Source of the DNA: an uncultured Muribaculaceae bacterium
GTDB lineage: Bacteria; Bacteroidota; Bacteroidia; Bacteroidales; Muribaculaceae
Direction: 5' to 3'
DNA: 54,185 nucleotides
NCBI GenBank assembly: GCA_947632485.1
Contig: CANRPJ010000019.1
Coordinates: forward strand, 1 to 54,185
The translations under genes and the position numbers were made by a program. Position 1 is the first letter of the stretch, and every line of letters starts with the position of its first letter. Positions 1 to 9,067 of the stretch are shown piece after piece. The notes below the pieces were generated by a model. That model ran no database searches. It was not told the origin of the DNA and saw only the letters and a list, made by a program, of their open reading frames with translations.

Positions 1-2
1 CT

Positions 3-2927
3 CAGGTGAGCAGCGAGGACATCGTATCCGCCCAGAACTCAAACGTGATGCAGTCGCTGTCGGGTAAGGTAGCCGGTATGCAGATCCAGGCGACCTCATC
101 AGCCCCGGGTTCAGGTACGAACGTACAGATCCGTGGTATCGGTTCTGTGATGGGAAGCAACCAGCCTCTGTACGTAATCGACGGTATCCCTACCGCTTCG
201 GGCGACGTTAACACCGGTGGTAACCGCCTTGCAGCTAACGGTCTTGCCAATCTGTCACCCGACGATATCGCGTCATTGACGGTTCTGAAGGGTGCAGCTG
301 CAACGGCTCTTTACGGTTCCCGTGCCGCCAATGGTGTAATCATGGTAACCACGAAGAGCGGTAAAGCCGGTAAGAGCAAGAACTATACGGTAACCTATTC
401 GGGTAATGTTGCAGCAACGGTACTGGCCGATATGCCTAAATACCAGAATGTCTATGGTCAGGGTTGGGACTGCGGCCAGACGTTTATCGAGAACGGCTCT
501 TGGGGTCCGAAGCTGGACGGTTCGATGCAGGTTTATGGTCCTATCTACAACTATTCTCAGCTGATCCATGAGTATTCAGCAAAGAAGAACAATGTAAAGG
601 ACTTCTTCGATACCGGTTTCTCGCAGACTCATAATGTGGCCCTCTCTGGCGTAAGCAACGACCAGGCGATGACCTATTATCTGAGTTACAGCTACACCGG
701 CACCGACGGTATCATGCCCGATGATCACGACACGTACACCCGCAACAGCTTCTCCTTCCGCGGCAGCTACGAGCCTGAGAAATGGATCAAGATCTCAAGT
801 GCTGTGAACTATGCTACGTTTGAGACAAAGGCGGTGAGCCAGGACGGTCCTTCCACTACTCTTATGAGCAACGTGAACCAGTTTGCCCGCGACGTATCTC
901 TGGTAGACCTGAAGGATCTGAGCAACCCGTTCAATACTCCTACGGCTTACTTCACTCCTTACGGTGTGACCAACCCGTACTGGACTCTTGAGAACAACTA
1001 CAATCGTACGAAAGGCAAGCAGGTATTCGGCCGTATCCAGGCAGATATCAAGCCTTATGACAAGCTGACCCTTACCTATCGCTTCGGTTTCGACTATTCA
1101 GACCTTGAGCTGAAAGACGGTTCCGCCGAGATTCACCCTGACTGGTCGCTGATCAATACCGATCTGATGAACATCAACGGCTACGACTACAGCGGTTATG
1201 TAAATAACTCGATGGATAAGACGGGTTATGTATATAACTACTTCTATCGTCGTCACGAGCTGAACCATGACTTCATGGCCAACTGGGGTGACAAGTTCGC
1301 TAACGATATGCTCGATATCCGCGTGACCGCAGGTCTGAGCATCAACGAGCGCGGTAACTCCTCTATGACAGGTCAGCGTAATAATCTGGCTGTGTATACG
1401 GGCTACTGGGTTCTGGATAACGGCGCAAGCTTCAACACCCTTAGCGACTATCAGAGCAAGCGCCGCAACGTAGGTCTCTATGCCGACGCTTCAATAGGTT
1501 GGGACGAATGGCTGTTCCTCGACGTAACGATGCGTAACGACTGGTCGTCGACTCTTCCCAAGGGTAACAATTCGTTCTTCTATCCTGGTGTGACCTTAGC
1601 CGGCATCTTCACGAAGTGGATTCCTGCCAACAATATCCTGAACTTCGGTAAGGTTCGTCTCGCTTACGGTAAGACCGGTAACGACGCAAGCCCCTACAAC
1701 GTAATCACGATGATGAGCAGCTCTCCGAGCTATGGTAACGGTTGGTATTCGCTGAACATGCCTATCAACGGAGTGAACGCATTCAAATTCCCCAACACAG
1801 CCGGTAACTCTCACCTCAAGCCTGAGATGAACACCGAGTTTGAGGCAGGTCTTAACTTGCGTTTCTTCAGCAGCCGCGTTGAAATTGATGCTGCTTATTA
1901 TAACCGAGTAACCGACGGCCAGATTTTGCCGCTGCGTATAGAAGATGCAACCGGTTTCGCTTATCAGAATGTGAACTTCGGTAAGGTTCGTAACCGTGGT
2001 GTCGAATTGATGATCAACGTAACTCCTGTCGAGACGGCAAAGGTACGTTGGGACGTAGGCTTCAACTGGGCCCTCAACCGCAACATGGTGCTCTCGCTGC
2101 CGGGTAAATCAGGTGGTACGAAGGTTAACCTTGCCGGTATCGGCTGGGGTGGCAAGCGCTCTATCCAGCAGTATGCTGAGGCAGGCAAGCCTATCGGTAC
2201 AATCTGGTCGTATATCCCGACTTATGTAGAGGACAAGAACTCACCTCACTACGGCAAGATGATCGTAGATAAGAATGGTGTGCCTGTTCTTACTGACGAG
2301 CTCGCATACACCGGCTTCGATACGAATGCCAAGTGGATGGGCGGTGTCAACACCTCAATCTCTGCATTCGGCTTCACGCTGAGCGGTCAGCTCGACATGA
2401 ACTTCGGTGGTCACCGCTACATGGCTCAGTGCGAGGGTGGTACATTCTCAGGTAATGGCTACAACACGATTTATAATGACCGTCAGCCGACCGTGCTTCC
2501 CAACTCCGTATATGAGGTAGTGACTAAAGATAACCAGGGTAATGTAGTTTCGCGTGAATATTTCGAAAATACCACGCCTATCTATGCAACTCAGGGCGGT
2601 GCAAGCAGCTGGCAGAGCTATTACACTTATTCTGACAATGGTGCCGGCGGCATACAGTATCTGATCAACAGTTCTTACGTGAAGCTGCGTAACGTATCGC
2701 TGACCTGGGACGTGCCCCGCAAGTGGGTAAACGCCTGCAAGCTGGAGAATATCTCGCTGACCGTTTACGGAAACAACCTCGTAAGCTGGACGCACAAGCG
2801 CAACTGGTACGGTGACCCGGAGGTTACCACCGGTGGTAACTACGACTCGAGCCTCGGCTTCGGCGGTACGGCAGCAGCTAACCCGACCTACCGTGAGTTC
2901 GGTATGAATCTCAGAGTTACTTTCTAA
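3..2927 (+). CDS. SusC-family TonB-dependent outer-membrane transporter, 5' end outside window
   Basis: This is the C-terminal 974 residues of a SusC/RagA-type TonB-dependent receptor that imports oligosaccharides across the outer membrane. The frame is open to the window edge, so the GTG at position 6 is an internal valine and not a start. The visible part begins in the plug domain (motifs SLSGKVAGMQI, IRGIGS and NGVIMVTTKSGK). It continues into a long beta-barrel rich in aromatic residues and ends in the typical terminal phenylalanine (NLRVTF). The SusD gene follows after 12 bp, as in nearly all Bacteroidetes PULs. The N-terminal signal peptide, carboxypeptidase-like domain and TonB box would lie upstream. 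The substrate cannot be read from the sequence. Confidence 0.95.
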   Translation, partial: QVSSEDIVSAQNSNVMQSLSGKVAGMQIQATSSAPGSGTNVQIRGIGSVMGSNQPLYVIDGIPTASGDVNTGGNRLAANGLANLSPDDIASLTVLKGAAATALYGSRAANGVIMVTTKSGKAGKSKNYTVTYSGNVAATVLADMPKYQNVYGQGWDCGQTFIENGSWGPKLDGSMQVYGPIYNYSQLIHEYSAKKNNVKDFFDTGFSQTHNVALSGVSNDQAMTYYLSYSYTGTDGIMPDDHDTYTRNSFSFRGSYEPEKWIKISSAVNYATFETKAVSQDGPSTTLMSNVNQFARDVSLVDLKDLSNPFNTPTAYFTPYGVTNPYWTLENNYNRTKGKQVFGRIQADIKPYDKLTLTYRFGFDYSDLELKDGSAEIHPDWSLINTDLMNINGYDYSGYVNNSMDKTGYVYNYFYRRHELNHDFMANWGDKFANDMLDIRVTAGLSINERGNSSMTGQRNNLAVYTGYWVLDNGASFNTLSDYQSKRRNVGLYADASIGWDEWLFLDVTMRNDWSSTLPKGNNSFFYPGVTLAGIFTKWIPANNILNFGKVRLAYGKTGNDASPYNVITMMSSSPSYGNGWYSLNMPINGVNAFKFPNTAGNSHLKPEMNTEFEAGLNLRFFSSRVEIDAAYYNRVTDGQILPLRIEDATGFAYQNVNFGKVRNRGVELMINVTPVETAKVRWDVGFNWALNRNMVLSLPGKSGGTKVNLAGIGWGGKRSIQQYAEAGKPIGTIWSYIPTYVEDKNSPHYGKMIVDKNGVPVLTDELAYTGFDTNAKWMGGVNTSISAFGFTLSGQLDMNFGGHRYMAQCEGGTFSGNGYNTIYNDRQPTVLPNSVYEVVTKDNQGNVVSREYFENTTPIYATQGGASSWQSYYTYSDNGAGGIQYLINSSYVKLRNVSLTWDVPRKWVNACKLENISLTVYGNNLVSWTHKRNWYGDPEVTTGGNYDSSLGFGGTAAANPTYREFGMNLRVTF

Positions 2928-2939
2928 AAAAGGAGAGAA

Positions 2940-4469
2940 ATGAAAAAGAGTTTAATATATGGAGTCGCTTTAGCGCTTGCCGGCGGTCTTACCGCTTGCG
3001 ACAGCTATCTCGACATCAATACGAACCCCAACAATGCGCCCGTGGAGAATCTTACCACGAGTAATATCTTCCCGGGCTGCGAGACTGCTTTCATGAACAT
3101 GTATGGTGGCACCTGGCACTATATGGGCGCTTTCCAGTCATGGCAGTTCGCTCAGCAGGCATCAGTATGGCAGTGGGGTCAGATCAGCCGTGGTGATATC
3201 ACCAATGAAACCGGCAACGGCGGCTACTACACTGTTTATGTAGACCTGCTCGGAGACTTGGATGTAGTGCTCGAGAAGGCCGAGGCTGAAGAGGACTGGG
3301 GTACTTACCTTGCTGCAACTACGCTTCGTGTAGCCGCACTTCAGTGTATCGTAGACGCTTTCGGCGACGCTCCCTACAGCGAGTCGCTCGATATCGAAAA
3401 CCAGTCTCCAAAGTGGGATAGCGGTGCAGAAGTCTATGCAGGACTGCTTTCTGAGCTTAACAATGCTCTTGATAAGCCTATTATCGACAATCAGCTGACC
3501 TGTACGTCGCTGATGTTTGGCAGCAATGCTACGGCTGCTTCTTGGGTAAAGGTGGCAAATGCCATTAAGCTTCGTCTGCTCATGCGAGTAAGCAATGTGC
3601 AGAATGTGCAGAGCGAACTGGCCGCACTTATCTCAGAAGACAATTTCCCGACTTCTGACGTGAAGTGGACAGCCTACACCAGCAATCAGGCTAACAAGGG
3701 TAATCCGTTCTGGGGTCAGTTTACTGACAATGGTAACCACGGTCCTTATTGCCAGATGAATCTTGCCGCACAGAAGGTGTATGAGGCAGGTTCAGACACC
3801 CGCATGCAGCGCTATTGGCTTCCTGCTTCCGCAGGTGACTATTCAGGCAGCTATGTTGGTTGGCTTTCCGGCTGCTATCCTGGTAATGAGTTTGCACTCA
3901 GCTATAACCAGATGGGCCGCGTAAGTAATGCAAACCTGAGCTATTCAGATCCTATTTATTGGATCACGCTGGCTGAGATCGAGTTCTTCAAGGCTGAGTA
4001 TGAGGCTCGCTACGGCTCCGCCGCTGCCGCTCAGGAGCACTACGAGAATGCTATCAAGGCTTCGTTTACCAAGACTGCCGGTCTGCCTGAGGCTGATGCA
4101 GCAAGCGTAATAGCTGCCTGGCCTTACGACCAGAGTAACTGGGCAAAGTGCATCGGTATCCAGAAGTGGATCCACCTTACTTCGGTCAATGGCTATGAGG
4201 GCTGGTGCGAGCTCCGCCGTCTGAAATATCCCGCATTTGGCTCTGTAACCGCTAATGATCTGATCGACTATTCGAGAAACGCAACGATCAATACCGGTCT
4301 TCTCGTAGCAGGTGATATCTATACCACCCCGGATTGGGAGCGCTCTTCGCAGCTTCCTGCCAATACGGTTATCCAGCGTTGGATTTATCCTTCGCAGTCG
4401 AGCAACTACAACCCGAATACTCCGACTCCGGTGCCTATCACGACTCCGATATTCTGGGCTGCTAACTAA
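2940..4469 (+). CDS. SusD-like surface glycan-binding lipoprotein (SusD_2 type)
   Basis: A 509-residue lipoprotein with a signal peptide ending in the lipobox LTAC (Cys20), followed by the DINTNPNNAP signature typical of the SusD-like_2 group. SusD proteins sit as a lid on the SusC barrel and capture glycan at the cell surface. The length and the alpha-helical TPR-like composition fit the family. It lies 12 bp after the SusC gene, so the two are co-transcribed. SusD_2 proteins often belong to PULs for peptide- or glycoprotein-derived substrates, but nothing here fixes the ligand. Confidence 0.93.
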   Translation: MKKSLIYGVALALAGGLTACDSYLDINTNPNNAPVENLTTSNIFPGCETAFMNMYGGTWHYMGAFQSWQFAQQASVWQWGQISRGDITNETGNGGYYTVYVDLLGDLDVVLEKAEAEEDWGTYLAATTLRVAALQCIVDAFGDAPYSESLDIENQSPKWDSGAEVYAGLLSELNNALDKPIIDNQLTCTSLMFGSNATAASWVKVANAIKLRLLMRVSNVQNVQSELAALISEDNFPTSDVKWTAYTSNQANKGNPFWGQFTDNGNHGPYCQMNLAAQKVYEAGSDTRMQRYWLPASAGDYSGSYVGWLSGCYPGNEFALSYNQMGRVSNANLSYSDPIYWITLAEIEFFKAEYEARYGSAAAAQEHYENAIKASFTKTAGLPEADAASVIAAWPYDQSNWAKCIGIQKWIHLTSVNGYEGWCELRRLKYPAFGSVTANDLIDYSRNATINTGLLVAGDIYTTPDWERSSQLPANTVIQRWIYPSQSSNYNPNTPTPVPITTPIFWAAN

Positions 4470-4498
4470 TGTTTCGATACTTCAAAAAGACTGAAACA

Positions 4499-5203
4499 AT
4501 GAAGAAATATATTTCATTACTCGCAGTTCCTGCTCTGGCTCTCCTGATGGGTGCCTGCAGCAAGGATACGGAGAACACCACTTGGGTGACCTACTATCCT
4601 CAGATGACGGTAGAGGGAGACCTCTATGTTAACTGGGAAGCAGGCCGAGCATTCCAGGATCCCGGTGTAACTGTAATAATGAACGGTGAGGAGATGAGCA
4701 CCGATCTGGTGACTGTCTCTACCAGTATGGATCTTGCAAATCCTCAGCCAGGTTTCTATACGATCACTTACGGCTTCACTAATCCTGAAGGAATCGTAGC
4801 TCAGGCTACCCGTAATATCGCAGTATATCCTGCGTCAGATCCTATCGTGGGCTACTATGTAACTGATGCAAACTCTCTGCGCTCCGGTTCTGAGGCGTTT
4901 GCAGCCGGTAAGTTCTTCCCGATCAAGGTTACTGCAAGCAATGGCGCATATGCCGTGAATGACCTTCTTGGAGGTTATTACGACTTAGATCGTGGTTATG
5001 GTTCAGGATATGCACTGCCCGGTGTGCTCAGCATAGGCACCGGAGGCGAGCTGAATCTTGATTCCTATACCAAGATCGCAGGTTGGCCTGATAACGAAGT
5101 GGAAGATTTCGATGACGCAACCTATGATGCCTCAACCAAGACCTTCCATTGGGTAGTAGGATACGCAGGTACTCCTTTCGATATTTATATCACTAAACTT
5201 TAA
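4499..5203 (+). CDS. PUL-associated surface lipoprotein (DUF5012/BT_2262-like)
   Basis: A 234-residue lipoprotein. I chose the ATG at 4499 over the upstream in-frame ATG at 4469 because it gives a clean signal peptide (MKKYISLLAVPALALLMGAC, lipobox Cys20). An immunoglobulin-like part around residues 35-110 (GFYTITYGFTNPEG, NIAVYP) resembles the DUF5012 or BT_2262 domain common directly downstream of SusC/SusD_2 pairs. The rest is beta-rich. It is likely an accessory glycan-binding protein of this PUL. The family name is from memory of similar operons and was not searched. Confidence 0.75.
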   Translation: MKKYISLLAVPALALLMGACSKDTENTTWVTYYPQMTVEGDLYVNWEAGRAFQDPGVTVIMNGEEMSTDLVTVSTSMDLANPQPGFYTITYGFTNPEGIVAQATRNIAVYPASDPIVGYYVTDANSLRSGSEAFAAGKFFPIKVTASNGAYAVNDLLGGYYDLDRGYGSGYALPGVLSIGTGGELNLDSYTKIAGWPDNEVEDFDDATYDASTKTFHWVVGYAGTPFDIYITKL

Positions 5204-5213
5204 TCGTTTTGAC

Positions 5214-5684
5214 ATGAAGAAGATATTATTCGCAGCAATAGCCCTTATCACCCTGGGTCTCGCTTCCTGTGAGAAAGACGGACCGGGTGAAACGGAGACT
5301 GTCAAAATGTCGGGCGACTGGGTAATGACGTTTACTGATGGTGCCAGCACATGGGGCGCCCCTCATGGCCTTACCTTCAACACCGCAGCAAATATCCCTA
5401 CTGAAATATGGGTTAGTGACGCTGGTGGCTTCTGGGATTTCCAGGTAAAATGTACTTGTGATCAGGAGAGCATGACTTTCGCAACAGACGGTTGGGTAGA
5501 TAATGCAGCTTACGAATGCAAGGTTCGCATAACCAACGGAAAGATTACTCTTAATGGTGAAACTCTTCCCAGCGGTCGTGTAGTCGATGTGATCTCTTAT
5601 GATATCGAGTTCGACGACGATGATCCCGGAAATGTATGGCACGCTACAGGCCATCGTTACACTGGTTTCCAGGAAGACAATTAA
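5214..5684 (+). CDS. Small lipocalin-like lipoprotein (Lipid_bd, PF12888-like)
   Basis: A 156-residue lipoprotein with a short signal peptide and lipobox LASC. The remainder is all-beta: it opens with SGDWVMTF and ends with ATGHRYTGFQEDN. This resembles the small lipid-binding or putative hydrolase family that commonly closes SusC-SusD_2-DUF5012 operons. It starts 10 bp after the preceding gene and is the last gene before a strong hairpin. Its function is unknown; a ligand-binding barrel at the cell surface is an inference from fold-like features. Confidence 0.7.
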   Translation: MKKILFAAIALITLGLASCEKDGPGETETVKMSGDWVMTFTDGASTWGAPHGLTFNTAANIPTEIWVSDAGGFWDFQVKCTCDQESMTFATDGWVDNAAYECKVRITNGKITLNGETLPSGRVVDVISYDIEFDDDDPGNVWHATGHRYTGFQEDN

Positions 5685-5705
5685 TCATTCGATTAGACTT
5701 TGATA

Positions 5706-5747
5706 ATGCAGAGGGGCGCGCCTTAAATGGTGCGCCCCTCTCTGCAT
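5706..5747 (+). terminator. Hairpin closing the SusC/SusD operon
   Basis: An inverted repeat 22 bp after the last PUL gene: AGAGGGGCGCGCC pairs with GGTGCGCCCCTCT (one G-U pair), extended by ATGC/GCAT beyond a small bulge, with a 6-nt loop. No clear U-run follows, so it may terminate, or stabilise the 3' end, rather than act as a canonical intrinsic terminator. Confidence 0.6.
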
Positions 5748-5870
5748 ATAGAATTATGTATGCCTTTAACTTCGTGATAATATGTTACTTATATGTCATG
5801 CTGACAAAGAGTAAAGAAAAACCACAAAAAAATCAGATTATAAGAAAGCGTATCGCAAATCAACTAATAT

Positions 5871-5900
5871 TTTAATTCCCCCGAATTCGGGGGAATTAAA
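5871..5900. repeat. Perfect 30-bp palindrome
   Basis: Positions 5871-5900 are an exact palindrome centred on GAATTC, with TTTAATTCCCCC as the left arm. It lies 13 bp beyond the stop codon of the minus-strand KilA-N gene and faces the PUL operon. It could be a two-way transcription barrier or a protein-binding site. No U-run flanks the GC block on either strand. Confidence 0.75.
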
Positions 5901-5913
5901 AATGCAATAGGCT

Positions 5914-6780
5914 TTATTTGAGTAGCTTAGGATTACCCAAGTGTTCGAGTTTACTAAATTTATTCTCCAAATTTATTTCATTAAATTTTGCAAGTTGTTC
6001 TTTAGCAGCTTTATGCAGGATTGGCTTTCTATCCTTCAAATCTGTAAGACCCTGTTTAATCAATTCTCCATTCAGTGACTCCATATTAGAGAGAACCGCT
6101 AATTCGTTGATTGTTGCCGCGTCGCGCATATTGAGTCCTTGTTTTTTTAACTCGGGATTGGCCTTCTCCCATTCTTTAGCTGTGCACCCGAAGACTACGA
6201 GATTCAGAGTATCTGCTTCTGTAGCATAGATCCATTCCTTTCGCAATTTTCGGAAAGAAAAACGTGGCAGAACGTTATTTTTTATAGCATCAGTTTGGAG
6301 TACATAATTTGCCTTGGACAAGATCCTACGTACATCCCATTCTTTGAGTCTGTTATCGGAAAGAAGTGTATTGAGGTTCTGGTACTCTTTTATCAAATAC
6401 AACTTAAACGTAGGATTAACCCATGAGCCGAATTCAAAAGCAATGTCCTTATGAGCATAAGTACCTCCGTAACGTCCAGCTTGAGCCATAATACCAATTG
6501 CATTCGTCTTTTCTACCCACTGTTTTGCAGAGATGATGAATCGATTCAGGCCTGATGCAGCCATAATTTCTTTATAAGAATCGCTGTTAAAATTAGGATT
6601 ATTGAGAGTCTCCCATATTCCCAAAAACTCAATTGTATTCTTATTACGAAGCCATTTTTCAACCAAGGAAGCTCCGTTTTCTATCCCTTTAACCATACCT
6701 GTGAGACATATGTAGTCTCCATAATCAATGCGCTTAACACTGATTGCCTTTTCGAGGACTTTCAAAACAAATCTTTTCAT
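5914..6780 (-). CDS. KilA-N domain protein
   Basis: A 288-residue protein with an N-terminal KilA-N DNA-binding domain spanning about residues 20-135. Recognisable parts are DYICLTGMVKG, IEFLGIWETLNNPNFN, GRYGGTYAHKDIAFEFGSW and FKLYLIKEYQ. KilA-N domains occur in phage and mobile-element proteins and are thought to bind DNA. The C-terminal 150 residues are helical, lysine-rich and not assigned. The gene is visibly more AT-rich than its neighbours and stands alone next to tRNA-Pro, which fits horizontal acquisition. A perfect promoter lies so close to the ATG that the mRNA may be leaderless. Confidence 0.85.
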   Translation of the reverse strand: MKRFVLKVLEKAISVKRIDYGDYICLTGMVKGIENGASLVEKWLRNKNTIEFLGIWETLNNPNFNSDSYKEIMAASGLNRFIISAKQWVEKTNAIGIMAQAGRYGGTYAHKDIAFEFGSWVNPTFKLYLIKEYQNLNTLLSDNRLKEWDVRRILSKANYVLQTDAIKNNVLPRFSFRKLRKEWIYATEADTLNLVVFGCTAKEWEKANPELKKQGLNMRDAATINELAVLSNMESLNGELIKQGLTDLKDRKPILHKAAKEQLAKFNEINLENKFSKLEHLGNPKLLK

Positions 6781-6784
6781 ACTG

Positions 6785-6816
6785 CGAAGGTAGATAAGAT
6801 ATTTTAATTACGCAAA
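6785..6816 (-). promoter_or_regulatory. Promoter of the KilA-N gene
   Basis: On the minus strand TTTG (6813-6816) and TACCTTCG (6785-6792) are separated by 20 bp, a close match to the Bacteroidetes -33/-7 consensus. The -7 box ends four bases before the ATG, so transcription should begin at or next to the start codon. Confidence 0.6.
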
Positions 6817-6953
6817 TATTAGGAATTAACGTAATGGCTATACTAACTAAAAATTTCTGTAAGTTCTTTATTGTTTTCTGCAATACGGCGTAACAAAAAC
6901 AATACAATATTAAGTCTCGGCCTTCTATATAAGATAAGGCTTCCTAAAAGAAT

Positions 6954-6998
6954 AAATCTTCCGATTGTGAGCTTGATTAACTCAGAATCAGAAGATTT
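6954..6998 (-). terminator. Hairpin downstream of tRNA-Pro
   Basis: Arms AAATCTTCcgATTgTGAG and CTCagAATcaGAAGATTT pair over about 18 positions with two mismatches. The hairpin begins 8 bp past the 3' end of the minus-strand tRNA-Pro and is followed on that strand by ATTCTTTTAG. It is probably the tRNA transcript's terminator. Confidence 0.5.
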
Positions 6999-7005
6999 CG
7001 TTTAG

Positions 7006-7080
7006 TCGGGGAGGCCGGATTCGAACCGACGACTTCCTGCTCCCAAAGCAGGCGCGCTAACCGGACTGCGCCACGCCCCG
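7006..7080 (-). tRNA. tRNA-Pro (TGG anticodon)
   Basis: A complete cloverleaf on the minus strand. The acceptor is CGGGGCG/CTCCCCG with one C-U mismatch and discriminator A. The D-arm is GCGC...GCGC, the anticodon stem CCTGC/GCAGG encloses TTTGGGA (anticodon TGG), and the T-loop is TTCGAAT. CCA is not encoded (the next bases are CTA). The starting C1 and the TGG anticodon identify proline. Confidence 0.95.
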
Positions 7081-7089
7081 ATGATTGCG

Positions 7090-7122
7090 CAAAGGTAATC
7101 AATTTTCTTATATGTAGAAAAA
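7090..7122 (-). promoter_or_regulatory. Probable promoter of tRNA-Pro
   Basis: TACCTTTG (7090-7097, minus strand) matches the -7 consensus and lies 9 bp before the tRNA 5' end. A T-rich TTTTTC (7117-7122) sits about 19 bp further upstream as a weak -33 element. Confidence 0.5.
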
Positions 7123-7136
7123 CCTTCGGCGAAAAT

Positions 7137-8642
7137 TTATGGAATTGTTAGTCTGACAGGCAGGCTTTCGCGGTTCATGCGATCCAGTGCTGTCACTACG
7201 AAGGTCATGCCATGCAGATCGTCGGGATTGTCGGATATGGCTATCTTATGTTCAGGAGTAAGGGCTACGATTGTCTGCGAGTCGGAGAGATCTTCGGTCT
7301 CGCCTGGAAAGAACTGGTAGACTACAAAGCGGATAGCATCAGTAGCTTCCTGTTTCTTGTTGTCGGGTCCTGGCTCCCACTGCAGTAAAGACTTGCCACC
7401 ATGATGCTCTAATTTAAGATCCCTTACAGGAGTAGGGCGATGTGACTGATTGCCGTAAGCGGGGGGCAGGGCGATAGTGCTCTGGTATTTCATGGCAAGC
7501 GAATCGGCCACGCCGCGAAGGTTGCCGGTTACCCAATAGCCGTGCCACCAGATATTGCCTTTCACATTAGGCAGATCACGCGATAGACGCACCTTGGTAT
7601 CGAGCTCGTTGGAGTCATGATTTCCGGGATCAGAAGTGTTCATGGTCCGTTGCACGTCCTGACCTATGTAGATGTCTACTCCGTTAGCGTTGTCGTTCCA
7701 CCATCGTGCGAGATGCCGGCTCGGCGCCACGGCGAGATCAAGCTGCCAGTACAGCTGGGGAGCCATATAATCGATCCAGCCGTTTTTTGCCCATAGCAAT
7801 ACGTCGGCATAGAGATCATCGTAGTTCTGCAGCCCGGAACTCTCTGATCCTCTTGGGTCAGATTTTTTGTTACGCCAGATTCCGAACGGACTTACACCAA
7901 ACCGCACCCACTCCTTGCGTCCCTTTATGGTTTTGTGGAGCTGCTCAATAAGAAGGTCTACATTATGGCGCCGCCAAGCATTCCGCTCCATGCCTCCGCC
8001 AAATTTAGCATACGACCTGCCATCAGCATCAAATTTCTTGCTTCCGGCGGGATAGGGGTAGAAATAGTCGTCGATATGGATACCGTCAACATCATAGCGG
8101 CTTACGATATCGTCGACTACCTTGCAGATGAAGTCGCGGTTCTCCTGCCATGCCGGGTCGAAGAAAATCTGACCGTTGAAGCTTACGAAACGCTCCGGAT
8201 ATCGGTTTGCCATGTGATCGGCGGGCAGTTTCTCTTTAGCATTCGAGGTTACGCGGTAGGGGTTGAGCCAGGCGTGAAATTCCATTCCGCGCTTATGGGC
8301 TTCCTCAAGGGTGAACTGCAGAGGATCCCATTCGGGAGAGGGGGCTTTACCACGCTTTCCGGTAAGCCATGCCGACCAGGGTTCGTGTTCGCTCCTGTAG
8401 AGGGCGTCGGCTGTAGGACGCACCTGGAATATTACAGCATTGCAGCCTGCGTCGTGAAGGCGGTCGAGCTGGTCTTTTATGTAGGCCTTAGCCTGCGATG
8501 TGGTTTTATCCTGATATTGGCTCTGGCCTATAACGTGGAGCCATGCTCCCCGGAATTCGCGTTTCGGGTTTTCCTGGGCTCCGGAAGGGAGAGCCACGCA
8601 GAAGGCGAGAGTGGCGAAAAGAATCTTCAGTAATGTGTGCAT
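7137..8642 (-). CDS. Family 10-like glycosyl hydrolase (GHL10/DUF187)
   Basis: A 501-residue secreted protein with a signal peptide (residues 1-22, ending SGAQ). The body has the GHL10 TIM-barrel hallmarks: FRGAWLHVIGQS at the start, NAVIFQVRPTADALY, GMEFHAWLNPYRVTSN, VDGIHIDDYFYPYP with the catalytic-type acidic pair, and WIDYMAPQLYW. A beta-sandwich-like C-terminus follows. Relatives such as DigH cleave denuded glycan strands of peptidoglycan, so a cell-wall substrate is possible; other glycans cannot be excluded. It is a single gene between tRNA-Pro and a divergent small gene. A weak -7-like TAATTTTG (8648-8655) lies 5 bp before the ATG. Confidence 0.88.
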   Translation of the reverse strand: MHTLLKILFATLAFCVALPSGAQENPKREFRGAWLHVIGQSQYQDKTTSQAKAYIKDQLDRLHDAGCNAVIFQVRPTADALYRSEHEPWSAWLTGKRGKAPSPEWDPLQFTLEEAHKRGMEFHAWLNPYRVTSNAKEKLPADHMANRYPERFVSFNGQIFFDPAWQENRDFICKVVDDIVSRYDVDGIHIDDYFYPYPAGSKKFDADGRSYAKFGGGMERNAWRRHNVDLLIEQLHKTIKGRKEWVRFGVSPFGIWRNKKSDPRGSESSGLQNYDDLYADVLLWAKNGWIDYMAPQLYWQLDLAVAPSRHLARWWNDNANGVDIYIGQDVQRTMNTSDPGNHDSNELDTKVRLSRDLPNVKGNIWWHGYWVTGNLRGVADSLAMKYQSTIALPPAYGNQSHRPTPVRDLKLEHHGGKSLLQWEPGPDNKKQEATDAIRFVVYQFFPGETEDLSDSQTIVALTPEHKIAISDNPDDLHGMTFVVTALDRMNRESLPVRLTIP

Positions 8643-8717
8643 GGCTACAAAATTAATTATTTCCGGCGGGATAGAGGCGAAAATAGAAACCTTATCGGGG
8701 TAATAAATGTTGTAATC

Positions 8718-8984
8718 ATGGACAGAATCTTAATCGAAAACGATACTATGAGTGATATTCTTGATTCAGCTGAGAGGAGAGAGCTCCCCGACAGCATGTA
8801 TGGTCTTCCGGAGCGCCGGGAGTATCCTATGCCCGATGCGGCTCATGTAAGGGCAGCCGAGGCTTATTTCAGGTATTGTCCTGAAGAGTTGAAACCGAAG
8901 CTGGCACGCGCCATTCTGAGGTTTGCAAAAGAATATGGCGTAGACGTAGAGAGTCCAACGGTTTTGAGCTACGCCGCAGAGTAG
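8718..8984 (+). CDS. Small conserved-looking acidic protein, function unknown
   Basis: An 88-residue protein read from the ATG at 8718 (MDRILIEND). The open frame extends back to 8637, but that stretch overlaps the divergent glycosidase start and looks non-coding. An alternative start is the ATG at 8748. The second half (AAEAYFRYCPEELKPKLARAILRFAKEYG, cut here for length into AAEAYFRYC and LARAILRFAKEYG) predicts two helices; the end, VDVESPTVLSYA, looks conserved. There is no signal peptide or recognisable domain. It converges with the SpmAB gene and may be monocistronic. Confidence 0.6.
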   Translation: MDRILIENDTMSDILDSAERRELPDSMYGLPERREYPMPDAAHVRAAEAYFRYCPEELKPKLARAILRFAKEYGVDVESPTVLSYAAE

Positions 8985-9067
8985 AAAAAACTACGTTTCT
9001 TTAGCTTACGAAATTTCCAATCAGTCGGCGTCGCTTTCCTTAGGGAGGGTGGCGCCGGTATTATTCT

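Noticed and set aside
7001..7090. tRNA-Pro as an integration site of an element ending at the KilA-N gene
   Set aside because: I see no second copy of the tRNA 3' end near the KilA-N gene, so there is no direct evidence of an attachment duplication.
9026..9057. CGGCGTC/GGCGCCG inverted repeat between convergent genes as a terminator
   Set aside because: The stem is only seven pairs with a long loop and no T-run on either strand.
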